A program made the translations under genes and the position numbers. Source: Lacisediminimonas sp. (GTDB lineage: Bacteria > Pseudomonadota > Gammaproteobacteria > Burkholderiales > Burkholderiaceae_D). Taken from it: DNA of 41,424 bases. This document shows positions 10,694-21,373 of the stretch, in pieces (within the stretch, counting starts at the first letter, position 1; each line of letters begins with the position of its first letter). The stretch spans positions 1-41,424 of the forward strand of contig NZ_JAUSNH010000129.1 in assembly GCF_030645335.1 (NCBI RefSeq), read 5' to 3'. The notes beneath the pieces are model-generated. The model searched no databases and was not told where the DNA came from. It was given only the letters and a program-made list of their open reading frames with translations.

Positions 10694-12491
10694 GGAAAGT
10701 CTGTTGGCGTTGATCAAGGCGCTTCTGCTGGCAGTATTACTGCCGCTGATGGCTGTTGCAGCGGAGGATTATCTCGATCCGGAAACGGCGTTCAAATTTT
10801 CTGCCCGCATGGTGGATGAGCGGACCATCGAAGTGCGCTACGTGATTGCCGACGGCTATTACATGTACCGTGAGCGCTTCGCTTTCAAAGCGGACGGCGC
10901 GCAGCTGGGTGCGCCCTCCATCCCACCTGGGAAAATCAAGTTTGACGAGACCTTCGGCAAGGATGTCGAAACGCACCGGAACTCGGTGACGATCCAGATA
11001 CCGGTTACGGCCGATGGGCCATTCAATTTCACGGTATCCAGTCAAGGTTGTGCGGACAAGGGGCTTTGCTACACACCGATGGATTCAACAGCGCGTCTGT
11101 CACCCACAGCCGGCAGCGGCCTGTTGTCAGCGCTGCGCGGTGGCGCGCAGTCCAGCGCAAGCAGCCCGGCACAATCCGGACCGGTCTTGTCTCCGGTGCA
11201 GGGCGGTGCGGCCAGCGGTCGCGAGATGGGGCGGATAGAAGCATCCCTGCAAAGCGGCCAGTTGGCGTTGATCGTGCCGCTTTTCATCCTGCTCGGACTC
11301 GGATTGGCATTTACGCCTTGTGTGCTCCCAATGGTACCCATCCTGTCTTCTATCATTGTCGGCGAGGGAAAGCATGTGAAGCGCGCCCGCGGTTTTGCGC
11401 TTGCCCTGTCGTATTCGCTTGGCATGGCCGTGGTCTATACGGCATTAGGTGTGGCTGCAGGACTGATTGGCGAGGGCCTGTCGGCCAGCCTTCAGAATCC
11501 ATGGGTGCTGGCGTCGTTTGCGCTGCTGATGGTGTTGCTGTCACTTTCCATGTTCGGCTTTTATCAGCTCCAGGTTCCCGCCGCGCTCCAGACCCGCCTG
11601 ATGCAAGTATCCGGCAAGCAGGGCGGCGGCAAGCTGCTCGGTGTCGGGCTGATGGGAGGCATCTCAGCGCTGATCGTTGGCCCCTGTGTGGCGGCGCCCT
11701 TGGCCGGCGCGCTGGTGTACATCAGCCAGACCCGTGATGTGGTCACCGGTGGCAGCGCCTTGTTCGCCATGGCGATTGGCATGAGCATCCCCTTGTTGCT
11801 GGTTGGTCTTTCCGCTGGTGCCCTGCTGCCGCGCGCCGGACCCTGGATGGACGTCGTCAAGCGTTTCTTCGGTGTGCTGATGCTGGCTACTGCCGTCTGG
11901 ATGGTTACCCCGGTCATCCCAGGCTGGGTGGCGATGCTGGCCTGGAGCGTCTTGGGCACTGTTGCCGGGGTCTGGTTCCTGCGCCGCAATGCCTGGGCAT
12001 TCAAGATTGCTGGCTTGCTTGTTTTCATCGGCGGTCTCGTGCAATTCGTGGGGCTGGCCACTGGCGGGCGCGACCCGCTGGCGCCGGTTGCACATCTGAC
12101 AGGACAGGCACACCATTTGAATTTCCAGACCGTGCGCAACAGCGCCGAACTGGACAAGGCCCTGAAGCAGGCCGGCGGCAAAATAACGATGCTCGATTTC
12201 TACGCCGACTGGTGCATCTCCTGCAAAGAAATGGAAAAGCTGACATTCACGGACGAGAGGGTGAGTGCCGAACTCGGCAAGATGCAATTGCTGCGCATCG
12301 ATGTGACCGCCAATAACGCCGACGACAAGGCGATGTTGAAACGCTTTGGCCTGTTCGGGCCGCCCGGCATGCTGTTTTTCGATGCTCGCGGACAAGAGAT
12401 GCGGCAGGCGCGCGTGGTCGGTTACGAGTCGCCCAAGGACTTCTTGCGGTCACTGTCCTTGACGGCAGGGCCGCCGCGCGGCGCCTTATAG
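10686..12491 (+). CDS. dsbD: Protein-disulfide reductase DsbD
   Basis: 601 aa; N-terminal DsbD domain with QGCADKGLCYTP, transmembrane core GLGLAFTPCVLPMVPILSSIIVG, C-terminal thioredoxin motif DWCISCKEME. Confidence 0.96.
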   Translation: MFRESLLALIKALLLAVLLPLMAVAAEDYLDPETAFKFSARMVDERTIEVRYVIADGYYMYRERFAFKADGAQLGAPSIPPGKIKFDETFGKDVETHRNSVTIQIPVTADGPFNFTVSSQGCADKGLCYTPMDSTARLSPTAGSGLLSALRGGAQSSASSPAQSGPVLSPVQGGAASGREMGRIEASLQSGQLALIVPLFILLGLGLAFTPCVLPMVPILSSIIVGEGKHVKRARGFALALSYSLGMAVVYTALGVAAGLIGEGLSASLQNPWVLASFALLMVLLSLSMFGFYQLQVPAALQTRLMQVSGKQGGGKLLGVGLMGGISALIVGPCVAAPLAGALVYISQTRDVVTGGSALFAMAIGMSIPLLLVGLSAGALLPRAGPWMDVVKRFFGVLMLATAVWMVTPVIPGWVAMLAWSVLGTVAGVWFLRRNAWAFKIAGLLVFIGGLVQFVGLATGGRDPLAPVAHLTGQAHHLNFQTVRNSAELDKALKQAGGKITMLDFYADWCISCKEMEKLTFTDERVSAELGKMQLLRIDVTANNADDKAMLKRFGLFGPPGMLFFDARGQEMRQARVVGYESPKDFLRSLSLTAGPPRGAL

Positions 12492-12595
12492 CCACTGGTC
12501 AGTAACAAACTATTTTTCGGTCTTTTGCCGGGGTGGCCACGGCCGCTATATTCAAGGATTCTTCATTCTTGATTATCGATCGACAGGAGGACGCA

Positions 12596-13234
12596 ATGAC
12601 TTTGCAACTAGGTGATACGGCGCCGGACTTCGAGCAGGACTCTTCGACCGGGCGCCTTAAGTTTCATGAATGGGCGGGTGATTCGTGGGTTGTGCTATTT
12701 TCACACCCCGCTGATTTCACGCCGGTTTGCACGACAGAATTGGGCCTGACTGCCAAGCTCAAGGATGAATTTGAGAAGCGCAATGTGAAGGCGCTAGCAC
12801 TCTCCGTCGATCCGGTCGACAAGCACAAATCATGGATCCGGGATATTGAGGAGACGCAGAATACGGTGGTCGGATTCCCGATCGTGGCCGATGCCGACAA
12901 AACAGTCGCCGGGCTGTACGACATGATCCATCCGAACCAGTCCGAAACTACCACCGTCAGGTCCCTGTTCGTCATCGACCCCAAGAAAAAGGTTCGGCTG
13001 ATGATTACCTATCCAATGAGCACCGGCCGCAATTTTGATGAAGTCCTGCGGGTAATCGATGCATTGCAGCTGACTGACAAATACACTGTCGCAACGCCGG
13101 GCAACTGGCGCCGCGGCGACGATGTGATCATCCCTTTGAGCTTGCAGGACGAGGCGGTGATCAAGCAGAAATTCCCGAAGGGATACAAGGCGCCGAAGCC
13201 ATATCTTCGGATCACGCCGCACCCCGGCAAATAG
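12596..13234 (+). CDS. 1-Cys (Prx6-like) peroxiredoxin
   Basis: LGDTAPDFEQDSSTG, HPADFTPVCTTELG; long C-terminal domain WRRGDDVIIPLSLQDE; ATG 12596 preceded by AGGAGG. Confidence 0.93.
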   Translation: MTLQLGDTAPDFEQDSSTGRLKFHEWAGDSWVVLFSHPADFTPVCTTELGLTAKLKDEFEKRNVKALALSVDPVDKHKSWIRDIEETQNTVVGFPIVADADKTVAGLYDMIHPNQSETTTVRSLFVIDPKKKVRLMITYPMSTGRNFDEVLRVIDALQLTDKYTVATPGNWRRGDDVIIPLSLQDEAVIKQKFPKGYKAPKPYLRITPHPGK

Positions 13235-13251
13235 GATCGTTTCACCGGCCG

Positions 13252-13282
13252 AAAAAAAGCACTCCTTGAGAGTGCTTTTTTT
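13252..13282. terminator. Bidirectional terminator between the peroxiredoxin gene and hemB
   Basis: AAAAAAAGCACTC CTTGA GAGTGCTTTTTTT. Confidence 0.92.
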
Positions 13283-13310
13283 GTTGCCGATTTGACGCGA
13301 CGGCGAGCGA

Positions 13311-14411
<1,101 letters not shown>

Positions 14412-14465
14412 TCACCTCCCGCTTCTCCTCCCTGAGCGGGGCCACGCCATTCTTACGGCGGGGCG

Positions 14466-15236
14466 TTACTGCCCTGGAGATACTCCCCTTTCTCCAGGGC
14501 TTTTTTCTGCATCTTGTTTCACATCTGCTTCGGCCTCGCTCTGTTCGCGAGGCTTTTCTTCATCCTCATCGTCATCGTGCAATCCAAGCCAATCCTCCAG
14601 CCGCTGCGTCGCCTCGTCAAGTCCAGTGCGTTTCAATGCAGAGAACAACTGCGCGGTGAACGGGAATGGCTGACCATTTTCGTCGACGTAGCTGGCAAGG
14701 ATAGTCTGCGCTTGCCGCAGCGCGTTGACGCTGTCATTGCGGTTGAGTTTGTCGGCCTTGCTCAGCAGGCAGTGAACTGGTCGCCCGGTCGGCGCAAACC
14801 ACTCAAGCATCTGGATGTCGAGGTCGGTAAACGGTCGCCGGCTGTCGATGATCAGCACCAGTCCCGCCAATTGAGGCCGGGTCTGCACATAGGCTCCCAG
14901 CAAATTTTGCCAGTGTTCCTTGGCCGACCCGGACACTTCGGCGTAGCCGTAACCGGGCAGGTCTACCAGGAAGCCCTTGATCTCGTCGACCCGGGTTACG
15001 TCCTTGCGGTGCTGGCCGACATGTGCGCCGCCGATCGAAAAATAATTGATGTGCTGGGTGCGGCCCGGGGTCTTGGAAGCAAACGCCAGTCGCTTCTGGT
15101 TGCACAACACGTTGATGGCGGTAGACTTACCAGCATTCGAGCGGCCGGCAAAGGCGATCTCGGGCACTTGCGTATTTGGCAATTCGCGCAGGTGGTTGGC
15201 AGTGGTGAAAAAGCGCGCTTGCCAGATTTGGGACAT
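14466..15236 (-). CDS. engB: Ribosome biogenesis GTP-binding protein YihA/YsxC
   Basis: GTPase motifs [41 protein letters not shown]; start [12 protein letters not shown] at 15236. Confidence 0.95.
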   Translation of the reverse strand: MSQIWQARFFTTANHLRELPNTQVPEIAFAGRSNAGKSTAINVLCNQKRLAFASKTPGRTQHINYFSIGGAHVGQHRKDVTRVDEIKGFLVDLPGYGYAEVSGSAKEHWQNLLGAYVQTRPQLAGLVLIIDSRRPFTDLDIQMLEWFAPTGRPVHCLLSKADKLNRNDSVNALRQAQTILASYVDENGQPFPFTAQLFSALKRTGLDEATQRLEDWLGLHDDDEDEEKPREQSEAEADVKQDAEKSPGERGVSPGQ

Positions 15237-15425
15237 GGGGATGAGATAGAAATGAATGCAGGAGAATGCAGGACGGCGGAAAAAATGCCGGGAAGCTATT
15301 GTACAATAATGGGTTGCGTGCGCCGATAAGTCCGCTGATCTTCCGCTGGTTTTCGTGATCAGCCTCATGAAGTCAAGGGTTCGGCGATGTCAGGGCAGAA
15401 TGTTAAATCCTCTCAGGGTGTTTGA

Positions 15426-16088
15426 ATGAATCGTGCATTGATTCCGTTTTTGAAGTCGGCGTTGCTCATCGTGATGGCCGCCAGCTCCATTTCAGTCCAG
15501 GCTGCCGAAGGAAAGCCGGCCCCCAAGGCCGATCCTGCCAAAGGTGAAGCGATCTATACCAATGGCGATAGCGCGCGGAACATAACCGCTTGCGCCTCCT
15601 GCCACGGTGCCGCCGGCAATTCGACCATTGCGCAGAATCCCAGGCTGTCTGCCCAGCATGAAGCGTATCTGGTCAAGCAACTTACGGAATTCAAGGGGCC
15701 AGCGCGCAACAATGCGGTCATGACTGCGATTTCCAAGCCCTTGACCGATGACGACATGAAAAACATCGGCGCCTACCTGTCCAAACAGCAGCCCAAGCCG
15801 GGCGCTGCCAAGAACAAGGCGACCGTGGAACTGGGCAAGAAAATCTATCGTGGCGGGATCGTTGAAAAGAGCGTGCCTGCCTGCGCAAGTTGCCATTCTG
15901 CCAATGGGGCTGGCATTCCGGCCCAGTTCCCGCGGCTAGCCGGCCAGCATCAGGATTACACGGCCGCGCAGCTCACTAATTTCCGTTCCGGCGCGCGCAA
16001 GAACAGCGAGCAAATGACCACCATTGCCAAGCGCATGTCGGATGAAGAAATCCAGGCGGTTTCTGATTATGTTGCTGGTCTGAAGTAA
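15426..16088 (+). CDS. Cytochrome c4 (dihaem c-type cytochrome)
   Basis: Signal peptide plus two CASCH haem motifs (CASCHGAAGN, CASCHSANGAG). Confidence 0.95.
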   Translation: MNRALIPFLKSALLIVMAASSISVQAAEGKPAPKADPAKGEAIYTNGDSARNITACASCHGAAGNSTIAQNPRLSAQHEAYLVKQLTEFKGPARNNAVMTAISKPLTDDDMKNIGAYLSKQQPKPGAAKNKATVELGKKIYRGGIVEKSVPACASCHSANGAGIPAQFPRLAGQHQDYTAAQLTNFRSGARKNSEQMTTIAKRMSDEEIQAVSDYVAGLK

Positions 16089-16171
16089 GCGGCCGGCAAG
16101 TCAACGGCCAGGCGAACCTTAACCAGGACTCACCAGGAAACAAGAAACCTGCGGTCCCGGAAAAAGTCTGA

Positions 16172-16200
16172 GGGGTGGCCAAGGCCACCCCTTTTGTTTT
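16172..16200 (+). terminator. Rho-independent terminator after cytochrome c4 gene
   Basis: GGGGTGGCC AA GGCCACCCC TTTTGTTTT. Confidence 0.9.
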
Positions 16201-16227
16201 GGCATGCAGTACCAAAATTCAGAGCAC

Positions 16228-18345
16228 ATGGAAACCACAACCACCGGCATTGAATTGCAGACAGAACGGCGGTGGCTGCGCGACTTCGTCGAACTGCTGT
16301 CGTCAATGCGGTTCGCCATCAGCCTGCTGACCCTGATTGCAATTGCTTCCATCATCGGCACCGTTCTGAAGCAGAACGAGCCAATGACCAACTACGTCAA
16401 CCAGTTCGGACCGTTCTGGTTTGAAGTGTTTGGCAAGCTCGGTGTGTACGCCCTGTATTCAACCTGGTGGTTCCTGCTGATAATGGGCTTCCTGGTCGCG
16501 TCGACCTCCCTATGCATCTTGCGCAATGCGCCGCGCATGCTCAGCGACATGCGCAGCTGGCGCGAGAACGTGCGGGAGCAATCCTTGCGCAATTTCCATC
16601 ACCGTGCCGAGTGGAGTGAGTCCAACGGCGAGCAAGCCTTGTTGCAACGTGCCCTGGCCGTGGTCACTTCCCGCGGCTACAAGGTAAAGGTTGTCGCCAA
16701 GGATGGTGCAAGCCTGCTCACGGCCAAGCGCGGTGCGGCGAACAAATGGGGCTATATTTTTGCCCATTCGGCGATCGTGATCATTTGCATCGGCGGCCTG
16801 ATGGACTCCGACCTGCCGATCCGCTTCCAGCAACTGGCCTTTGGCAAGACGCCATTCGCGGGCAGCGGGATCATTGCCGACATACCAGCAAAACATCGCC
16901 TCGGATTGGGCAATCCCAGCTTTCGCGGCAACACGCTGATACCCGAGGGCGGGCGCAGCAACACGGCCATCCTGCCCCAGGCCAGCGGTGTGCTGATACA
17001 GGAACTGCCATTCACGATCGAGTTGAAGAAATTTATCGTCGACTTTTATACGACCGGCATGCCGAAGTTGTTCGCCAGTGAAGTGATCGTCACCGACCAT
17101 GAGACCGGCAAGCAGTTTCCCGCGACCATCAAGGTAAATGAGCCGCTGATTTACAAAGGCATGGCGGTCTACCAATCGAGCTTCGAGGATGGTGGTACAA
17201 AGTTGAAGCTGACCGGCTACCCGATGTCCGGTGCGCGCAGCTACGCGTTCAAGACCACCGGCGAAGTGGGTGCCAATACGCCGTTATCGAGCGACCTGGG
17301 CAATGAATACACCGTCGAGTGGAGCGGATTCAGGGCATTCAACGTCGAGAACATGACCGACAGCGGCGATGTGCGCGCCGTGATGCGCAATAAATCCCTC
17401 GCCGAGAGTCTTGATGCGCGACTGGGTTCCGCCGCCAAGGCGGGCGGCAACAAGGACCTGAAAAACGTGGGGCCGAGCGTTCAGTACAAATTGCGCGACA
17501 AGACCGGCCAGGCACGCGAGTTCCATAATTACATGCAGCCGGTACTGGTCGACGGCGCTTATGTCTTCCTGGCCGGCATGCGGGAGTCGCCAGCCGAGCC
17601 ATTCAAGTACTTGCGCATTCCCGCCGACGAAAACGACTCTGTCGAAGAGTGGATGCGTTTGCGTGCTGCGGTCCAGAATCCGGCATTGCGCGAGCAGTCT
17701 GCGCGCCGCTATGCCAACAAGGCAATGTCGGCAACGGGTGACGCCGCCATGCAGGATCGCTTGCGCCAGTCGGCCTTGCGTGGCCTGGAAATATTCGCTG
17801 GTGACGACCAGCAGTCAGGCTTTCTTGCCGTGTCGCGTTTCCTTGAAAAAATCCCGGCCGCCGAGCAGGAAAAGGCAGCCGATATTTTCATGAAAATACT
17901 CAACGGCAGCATGTGGGAGTTATGGCAGGTCGCGCGCGAAGCAGACGGCTTGAAAGCCGTCGCCCCTGACCAGAAAAACGGTCAGTTCCTGCAGATCGCG
18001 ACAGGCGCACTTGCCGATTCATTCTTTTACAGGGCGCCGGTTTTCCTGCAGCTCAACGAGTTCGACGAAGTCAAGGCCTCAGTGCTACAGGTGACGCGCT
18101 CGCCGGGTAAAAATGTAGTGTATGTTGGATGCTTGTTGCTGGTGCTGGGCGTGTTCGCGATGCTTTACATTCGCGAACGCCGCTTGTGGATCTGGGTTCG
18201 CAGCGCGGGACACGACGGTGGGGCACATGCGCTGATGGCCATGAGCACACAGCGCAAGACCCTGGACTTCGAGAGCGAGTTCGAATCCATGAAACGCGAC
18301 CTGACCGGGGCCGCCTCACCGGCCAGTCCGCTTCCCCCCGGCTGA
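16228..18345 (+). CDS. resB: Cytochrome c biogenesis protein ResB
   Basis: About 700 aa; LLSSMRFAISLLTLIAIASIIGTVLKQNEP, HSAIVIICIGGLMDSD; followed by ccsA; ATG 16228 preferred. Confidence 0.94.
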   Translation: METTTTGIELQTERRWLRDFVELLSSMRFAISLLTLIAIASIIGTVLKQNEPMTNYVNQFGPFWFEVFGKLGVYALYSTWWFLLIMGFLVASTSLCILRNAPRMLSDMRSWRENVREQSLRNFHHRAEWSESNGEQALLQRALAVVTSRGYKVKVVAKDGASLLTAKRGAANKWGYIFAHSAIVIICIGGLMDSDLPIRFQQLAFGKTPFAGSGIIADIPAKHRLGLGNPSFRGNTLIPEGGRSNTAILPQASGVLIQELPFTIELKKFIVDFYTTGMPKLFASEVIVTDHETGKQFPATIKVNEPLIYKGMAVYQSSFEDGGTKLKLTGYPMSGARSYAFKTTGEVGANTPLSSDLGNEYTVEWSGFRAFNVENMTDSGDVRAVMRNKSLAESLDARLGSAAKAGGNKDLKNVGPSVQYKLRDKTGQAREFHNYMQPVLVDGAYVFLAGMRESPAEPFKYLRIPADENDSVEEWMRLRAAVQNPALREQSARRYANKAMSATGDAAMQDRLRQSALRGLEIFAGDDQQSGFLAVSRFLEKIPAAEQEKAADIFMKILNGSMWELWQVAREADGLKAVAPDQKNGQFLQIATGALADSFFYRAPVFLQLNEFDEVKASVLQVTRSPGKNVVYVGCLLLVLGVFAMLYIRERRLWIWVRSAGHDGGAHALMAMSTQRKTLDFESEFESMKRDLTGAASPASPLPPG

Positions 18346-18456
18346 ACCGGGGTAACACGACTGATGCCGCTTCCCGCAATGGAAGCGGCAATAATGACGC
18401 AACAACGACGCAACACGACGCAATGGCGACATGCGCCTGGAGTCTGGAGAATGACA

Positions 18457-19614
18457 ATGGATACGATAGAAGCATCGACACATGATTTTTCGCCGGCGCC
18501 CGGTTTTTTCAAACGGCTGAGCGTCCTCGATTGGCTGTATGCGGCAGCATTGCTCGGCGGCGTCCTGTTCGCGCTGAACCGGTATGCCGGCTACATGGAC
18601 ATTTACGAAAAAGCGATCCTGCTTCTTTCCGCGCCTGTCTTTGCATGGCTGGGCTGGAACTGGCGAGCGGTACAGCCGCTGATGGCCGTGCTGGCCGTGC
18701 TGTCACTCGGATCGATCGCGCTCTATGGCGGCACTCTGGAAGCGGCAAACAGCAGGTTCTTGCTGAAATACCTGTTGTCGAGCCAGTCGGCCATCCTCTG
18801 GATGAGCACATTGTTTTTCCTGTCCACCTTGTTCTACGCAGGCGGGTTTGCACTGCGCTCGGATACGGGCTCGTCGATCGGGAACAAATTGTGCTGGGCG
18901 GCGGTAGTCAGCGGCTTTACCGGCATGCTGGTGCGCTGGTACGAGTCCTACCTTGTCGGTGCGGACGTTGGGCACATTCCGGTGTCCAACCTGTATGAAG
19001 TATTCGTGCTGTTTTGCCTGATTACCGCGTTGTTTTACCTGTATTACGAACTGCATTACCGCACCCGGGCGCTGGGCGCCTTCGTCATGCTGATCATTTC
19101 GGCGGCAGTGGCTTTCCTGCTCTGGTACACCGTCACCCGCAACGCGCATGAGATCCAGCCGCTGGTCCCTGCATTGCAAAGCTGGTGGATGAAGATCCAC
19201 GTCCCTGCCAACTTCATCGGCTATGGCACGTTTGCCCTGGCCGCCATGGTCGCCGTCGCTTACCTGCTCAAGTCGCATGGCCATCTGGCGGACCGCTTGC
19301 CCACGCTGGAGTTGCTCGATGACGTGATGTACAAGTCAATCGCAGTTGGCTTTGCTTTCTTTACCATTGCCACCATCCTCGGTGCGCTGTGGGCGGCCGA
19401 TGCCTGGGGCGGTTACTGGTCCTGGGATCCGAAAGAAACCTGGGCCCTGATCGTCTGGCTCAACTATGCCGCCTGGCTGCACATGCGGCTGATCAAGGGC
19501 CTGCGTGGGCGGGTCGCTGCCTGGTGGGCGCTGATGGGGCTGCTGGTCACGACGTTTGCATTCCTGGGCGTGAACATGTTCCTTTCCGGCCTGCACTCTT
19601 ACGGGGCGTTGTGA
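18457..19614 (+). CDS. ccsA: Cytochrome c biogenesis protein CcsA (ResC/CcsB type)
   Basis: Multi-spanning; WGGYWSWDPKETWALIVWLNYAAWLHMR tryptophan-rich WWD-like motif; start 18451 or 18457 behind GGAG. Confidence 0.94.
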   Translation: MDTIEASTHDFSPAPGFFKRLSVLDWLYAAALLGGVLFALNRYAGYMDIYEKAILLLSAPVFAWLGWNWRAVQPLMAVLAVLSLGSIALYGGTLEAANSRFLLKYLLSSQSAILWMSTLFFLSTLFYAGGFALRSDTGSSIGNKLCWAAVVSGFTGMLVRWYESYLVGADVGHIPVSNLYEVFVLFCLITALFYLYYELHYRTRALGAFVMLIISAAVAFLLWYTVTRNAHEIQPLVPALQSWWMKIHVPANFIGYGTFALAAMVAVAYLLKSHGHLADRLPTLELLDDVMYKSIAVGFAFFTIATILGALWAADAWGGYWSWDPKETWALIVWLNYAAWLHMRLIKGLRGRVAAWWALMGLLVTTFAFLGVNMFLSGLHSYGAL

Positions 19615-19705
19615 CCCTGCCGGCGACGCGATGTAAATTGGTGTAAGGTTGTCCGGGTCGGGCCCGACCAAGGCAGACAGAAGCGCAACCTGCCAAGGAG
19701 TCGAC

Positions 19706-20677
19706 ATGCTGATCAAACGCAGTGCCAACGGTACCGAACCGTTTCCTTCAGAAATTACGCCGCGCGAGGTATTCGAGTCCAGGCGCCTGTTTATCAAGCA
19801 GATGGCGCTGGGCTCCATCGGCAGCGCCGCATTCCTCGAGATGGCCAGTCGCGAAGCCTTCGCGCAGGGCGGGCAAAAACTTGCCGCCCGTCCAAATCCG
19901 TCTTTCGTTGTGATGGACAAGCATACCGATTACAAGGATGCCACCACCTACAACAACTTCTACGAATTCGGCACCGACAAGGAGGATCCGGCCAAGACCG
20001 CGGCGTCCATGTCGACCCGGCCGTGGACGGTATCGATCGAAGGCGAGGTCGCCAAGCCGATCACGCTCGATATCGACAGCCTGGTCAAGCTCGCTCCCCT
20101 CGAAGAGCGGGTATACCGGCTGCGCTGTGTCGAGGGCTGGTCCATGGTGATCCCCTGGGTGGGCTACTCGTTCTCGGCCCTGATGAAAAAAGTTCAACCC
20201 AACAGCAATGCCAAGTTCGTCGAATTCACCACGCTGGCCGATTCAAAGCAGATGCCGGGCTTGAACAGTCGGGTCCTGAAATGGCCTTATGTGGAAGGCT
20301 TGCGCATCGATGAAGCCGCGCACCCGTTGACCTTGCTGACGCTGGGAATGTACGGCGAAGTACTGCCCAACCAGAATGGCGCGCCGGTACGTCTTGTCTT
20401 GCCGTGGAAATACGGATTCAAGTCGGCCAAATCGATCGTCAAGATCCGTTTCGTGCGCGAGCAACCGGCGACTGCATGGAACCGTGCTGCGCCCCGTGAG
20501 TATGGTTTCTATTCGAACGTCAATCCCGAAGTCGCTCATCCGCGCTGGTCACAGGCGTCCGAGCGGCGTATCGGTGACGACGGCCTGTTCGCCAAGAAAC
20601 GCAAGACCCTGATGTTCAATGGCTATGACGAGGTTGCCCCGCTCTATGCGGGAATGGACCTGAGGAAGTTTTTCTGA
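19706..20677 (+). CDS. msrP: Protein-methionine-sulfoxide reductase catalytic subunit MsrP (YedY)
   Basis: Tat-like signal [19 protein letters not shown]; molybdopterin domain [26 protein letters not shown] at 19695. Confidence 0.95.
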   Translation: MLIKRSANGTEPFPSEITPREVFESRRLFIKQMALGSIGSAAFLEMASREAFAQGGQKLAARPNPSFVVMDKHTDYKDATTYNNFYEFGTDKEDPAKTAASMSTRPWTVSIEGEVAKPITLDIDSLVKLAPLEERVYRLRCVEGWSMVIPWVGYSFSALMKKVQPNSNAKFVEFTTLADSKQMPGLNSRVLKWPYVEGLRIDEAAHPLTLLTLGMYGEVLPNQNGAPVRLVLPWKYGFKSAKSIVKIRFVREQPATAWNRAAPREYGFYSNVNPEVAHPRWSQASERRIGDDGLFAKKRKTLMFNGYDEVAPLYAGMDLRKFF

Positions 20678-20687
20678 CGTCGTGCTG

Positions 20688-21326
20688 ATGTTCAACCCCA
20701 CGAACAGGCAGTTCAAGGCGATCAAGGGCGTCCTGTTCGGGTTGGCGCTCCTGCCCTTCCTGCGTCTGGTCACCTTTACCTTGACCGAAAGGCTGGGCGC
20801 CAATCCGATTGAATTCATTACGCGCAATACCGGCGACTGGACGCTGTATTTCCTTTGCATCACGCTGGCCGTCACGCCCCTGCGACGCCTCACGAAATGG
20901 ATCTGGCTGACCCGGCTGCGCCGCATGCTGGGCCTGTATGCATTCTTCTATGCCAGCCTGCACTTCCTGACCTTCCTGTGGTTTGATCACTTCTTCGATC
21001 TCGCAGCAATGTGGGAGGACGTTCTGGAGCGGCCATTCATCACGGTCGGCTTCACCGCCTTCGTGCTGCTGATACCGTTGGCCGTGACCAGCAACAATGC
21101 GATGATCCGGCGCCTGGGTGCCAGACAATGGCAGCGGCTGCACAGGCTGGTGTATTTGATTGCCGGGCTGGGAATCCTGCACTTCTGGTGGATGAAGGAA
21201 GGCAAGAACGATTTCGTCGAGCCGATCCTGTACGGCGGCATCGTACTGGTCTTGCTGTTGCTGCGAGTATGGTGGGCGGTGTCGCAGCGGCGGGCGCAGG
21301 CCGCCGGGCAGCTCGCGCGCCGCTAA
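20688..21326 (+). CDS. msrQ: Haem-binding membrane subunit MsrQ (YedZ)
   Basis: Ferric-reductase-like membrane protein: NTGDWTLYFLCITLAVTPLRR, YASLHFLTFLW, RLHRLVYLIAGLGILHFWWM; follows msrP. Confidence 0.95.
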   Translation: MFNPTNRQFKAIKGVLFGLALLPFLRLVTFTLTERLGANPIEFITRNTGDWTLYFLCITLAVTPLRRLTKWIWLTRLRRMLGLYAFFYASLHFLTFLWFDHFFDLAAMWEDVLERPFITVGFTAFVLLIPLAVTSNNAMIRRLGARQWQRLHRLVYLIAGLGILHFWWMKEGKNDFVEPILYGGIVLVLLLLRVWWAVSQRRAQAAGQLARR

Positions 21327-21373
21327 CGCGGCACAAGAGCCTGGCGAGGGAGCCCGGTGCAGTCCGGCCAGGA

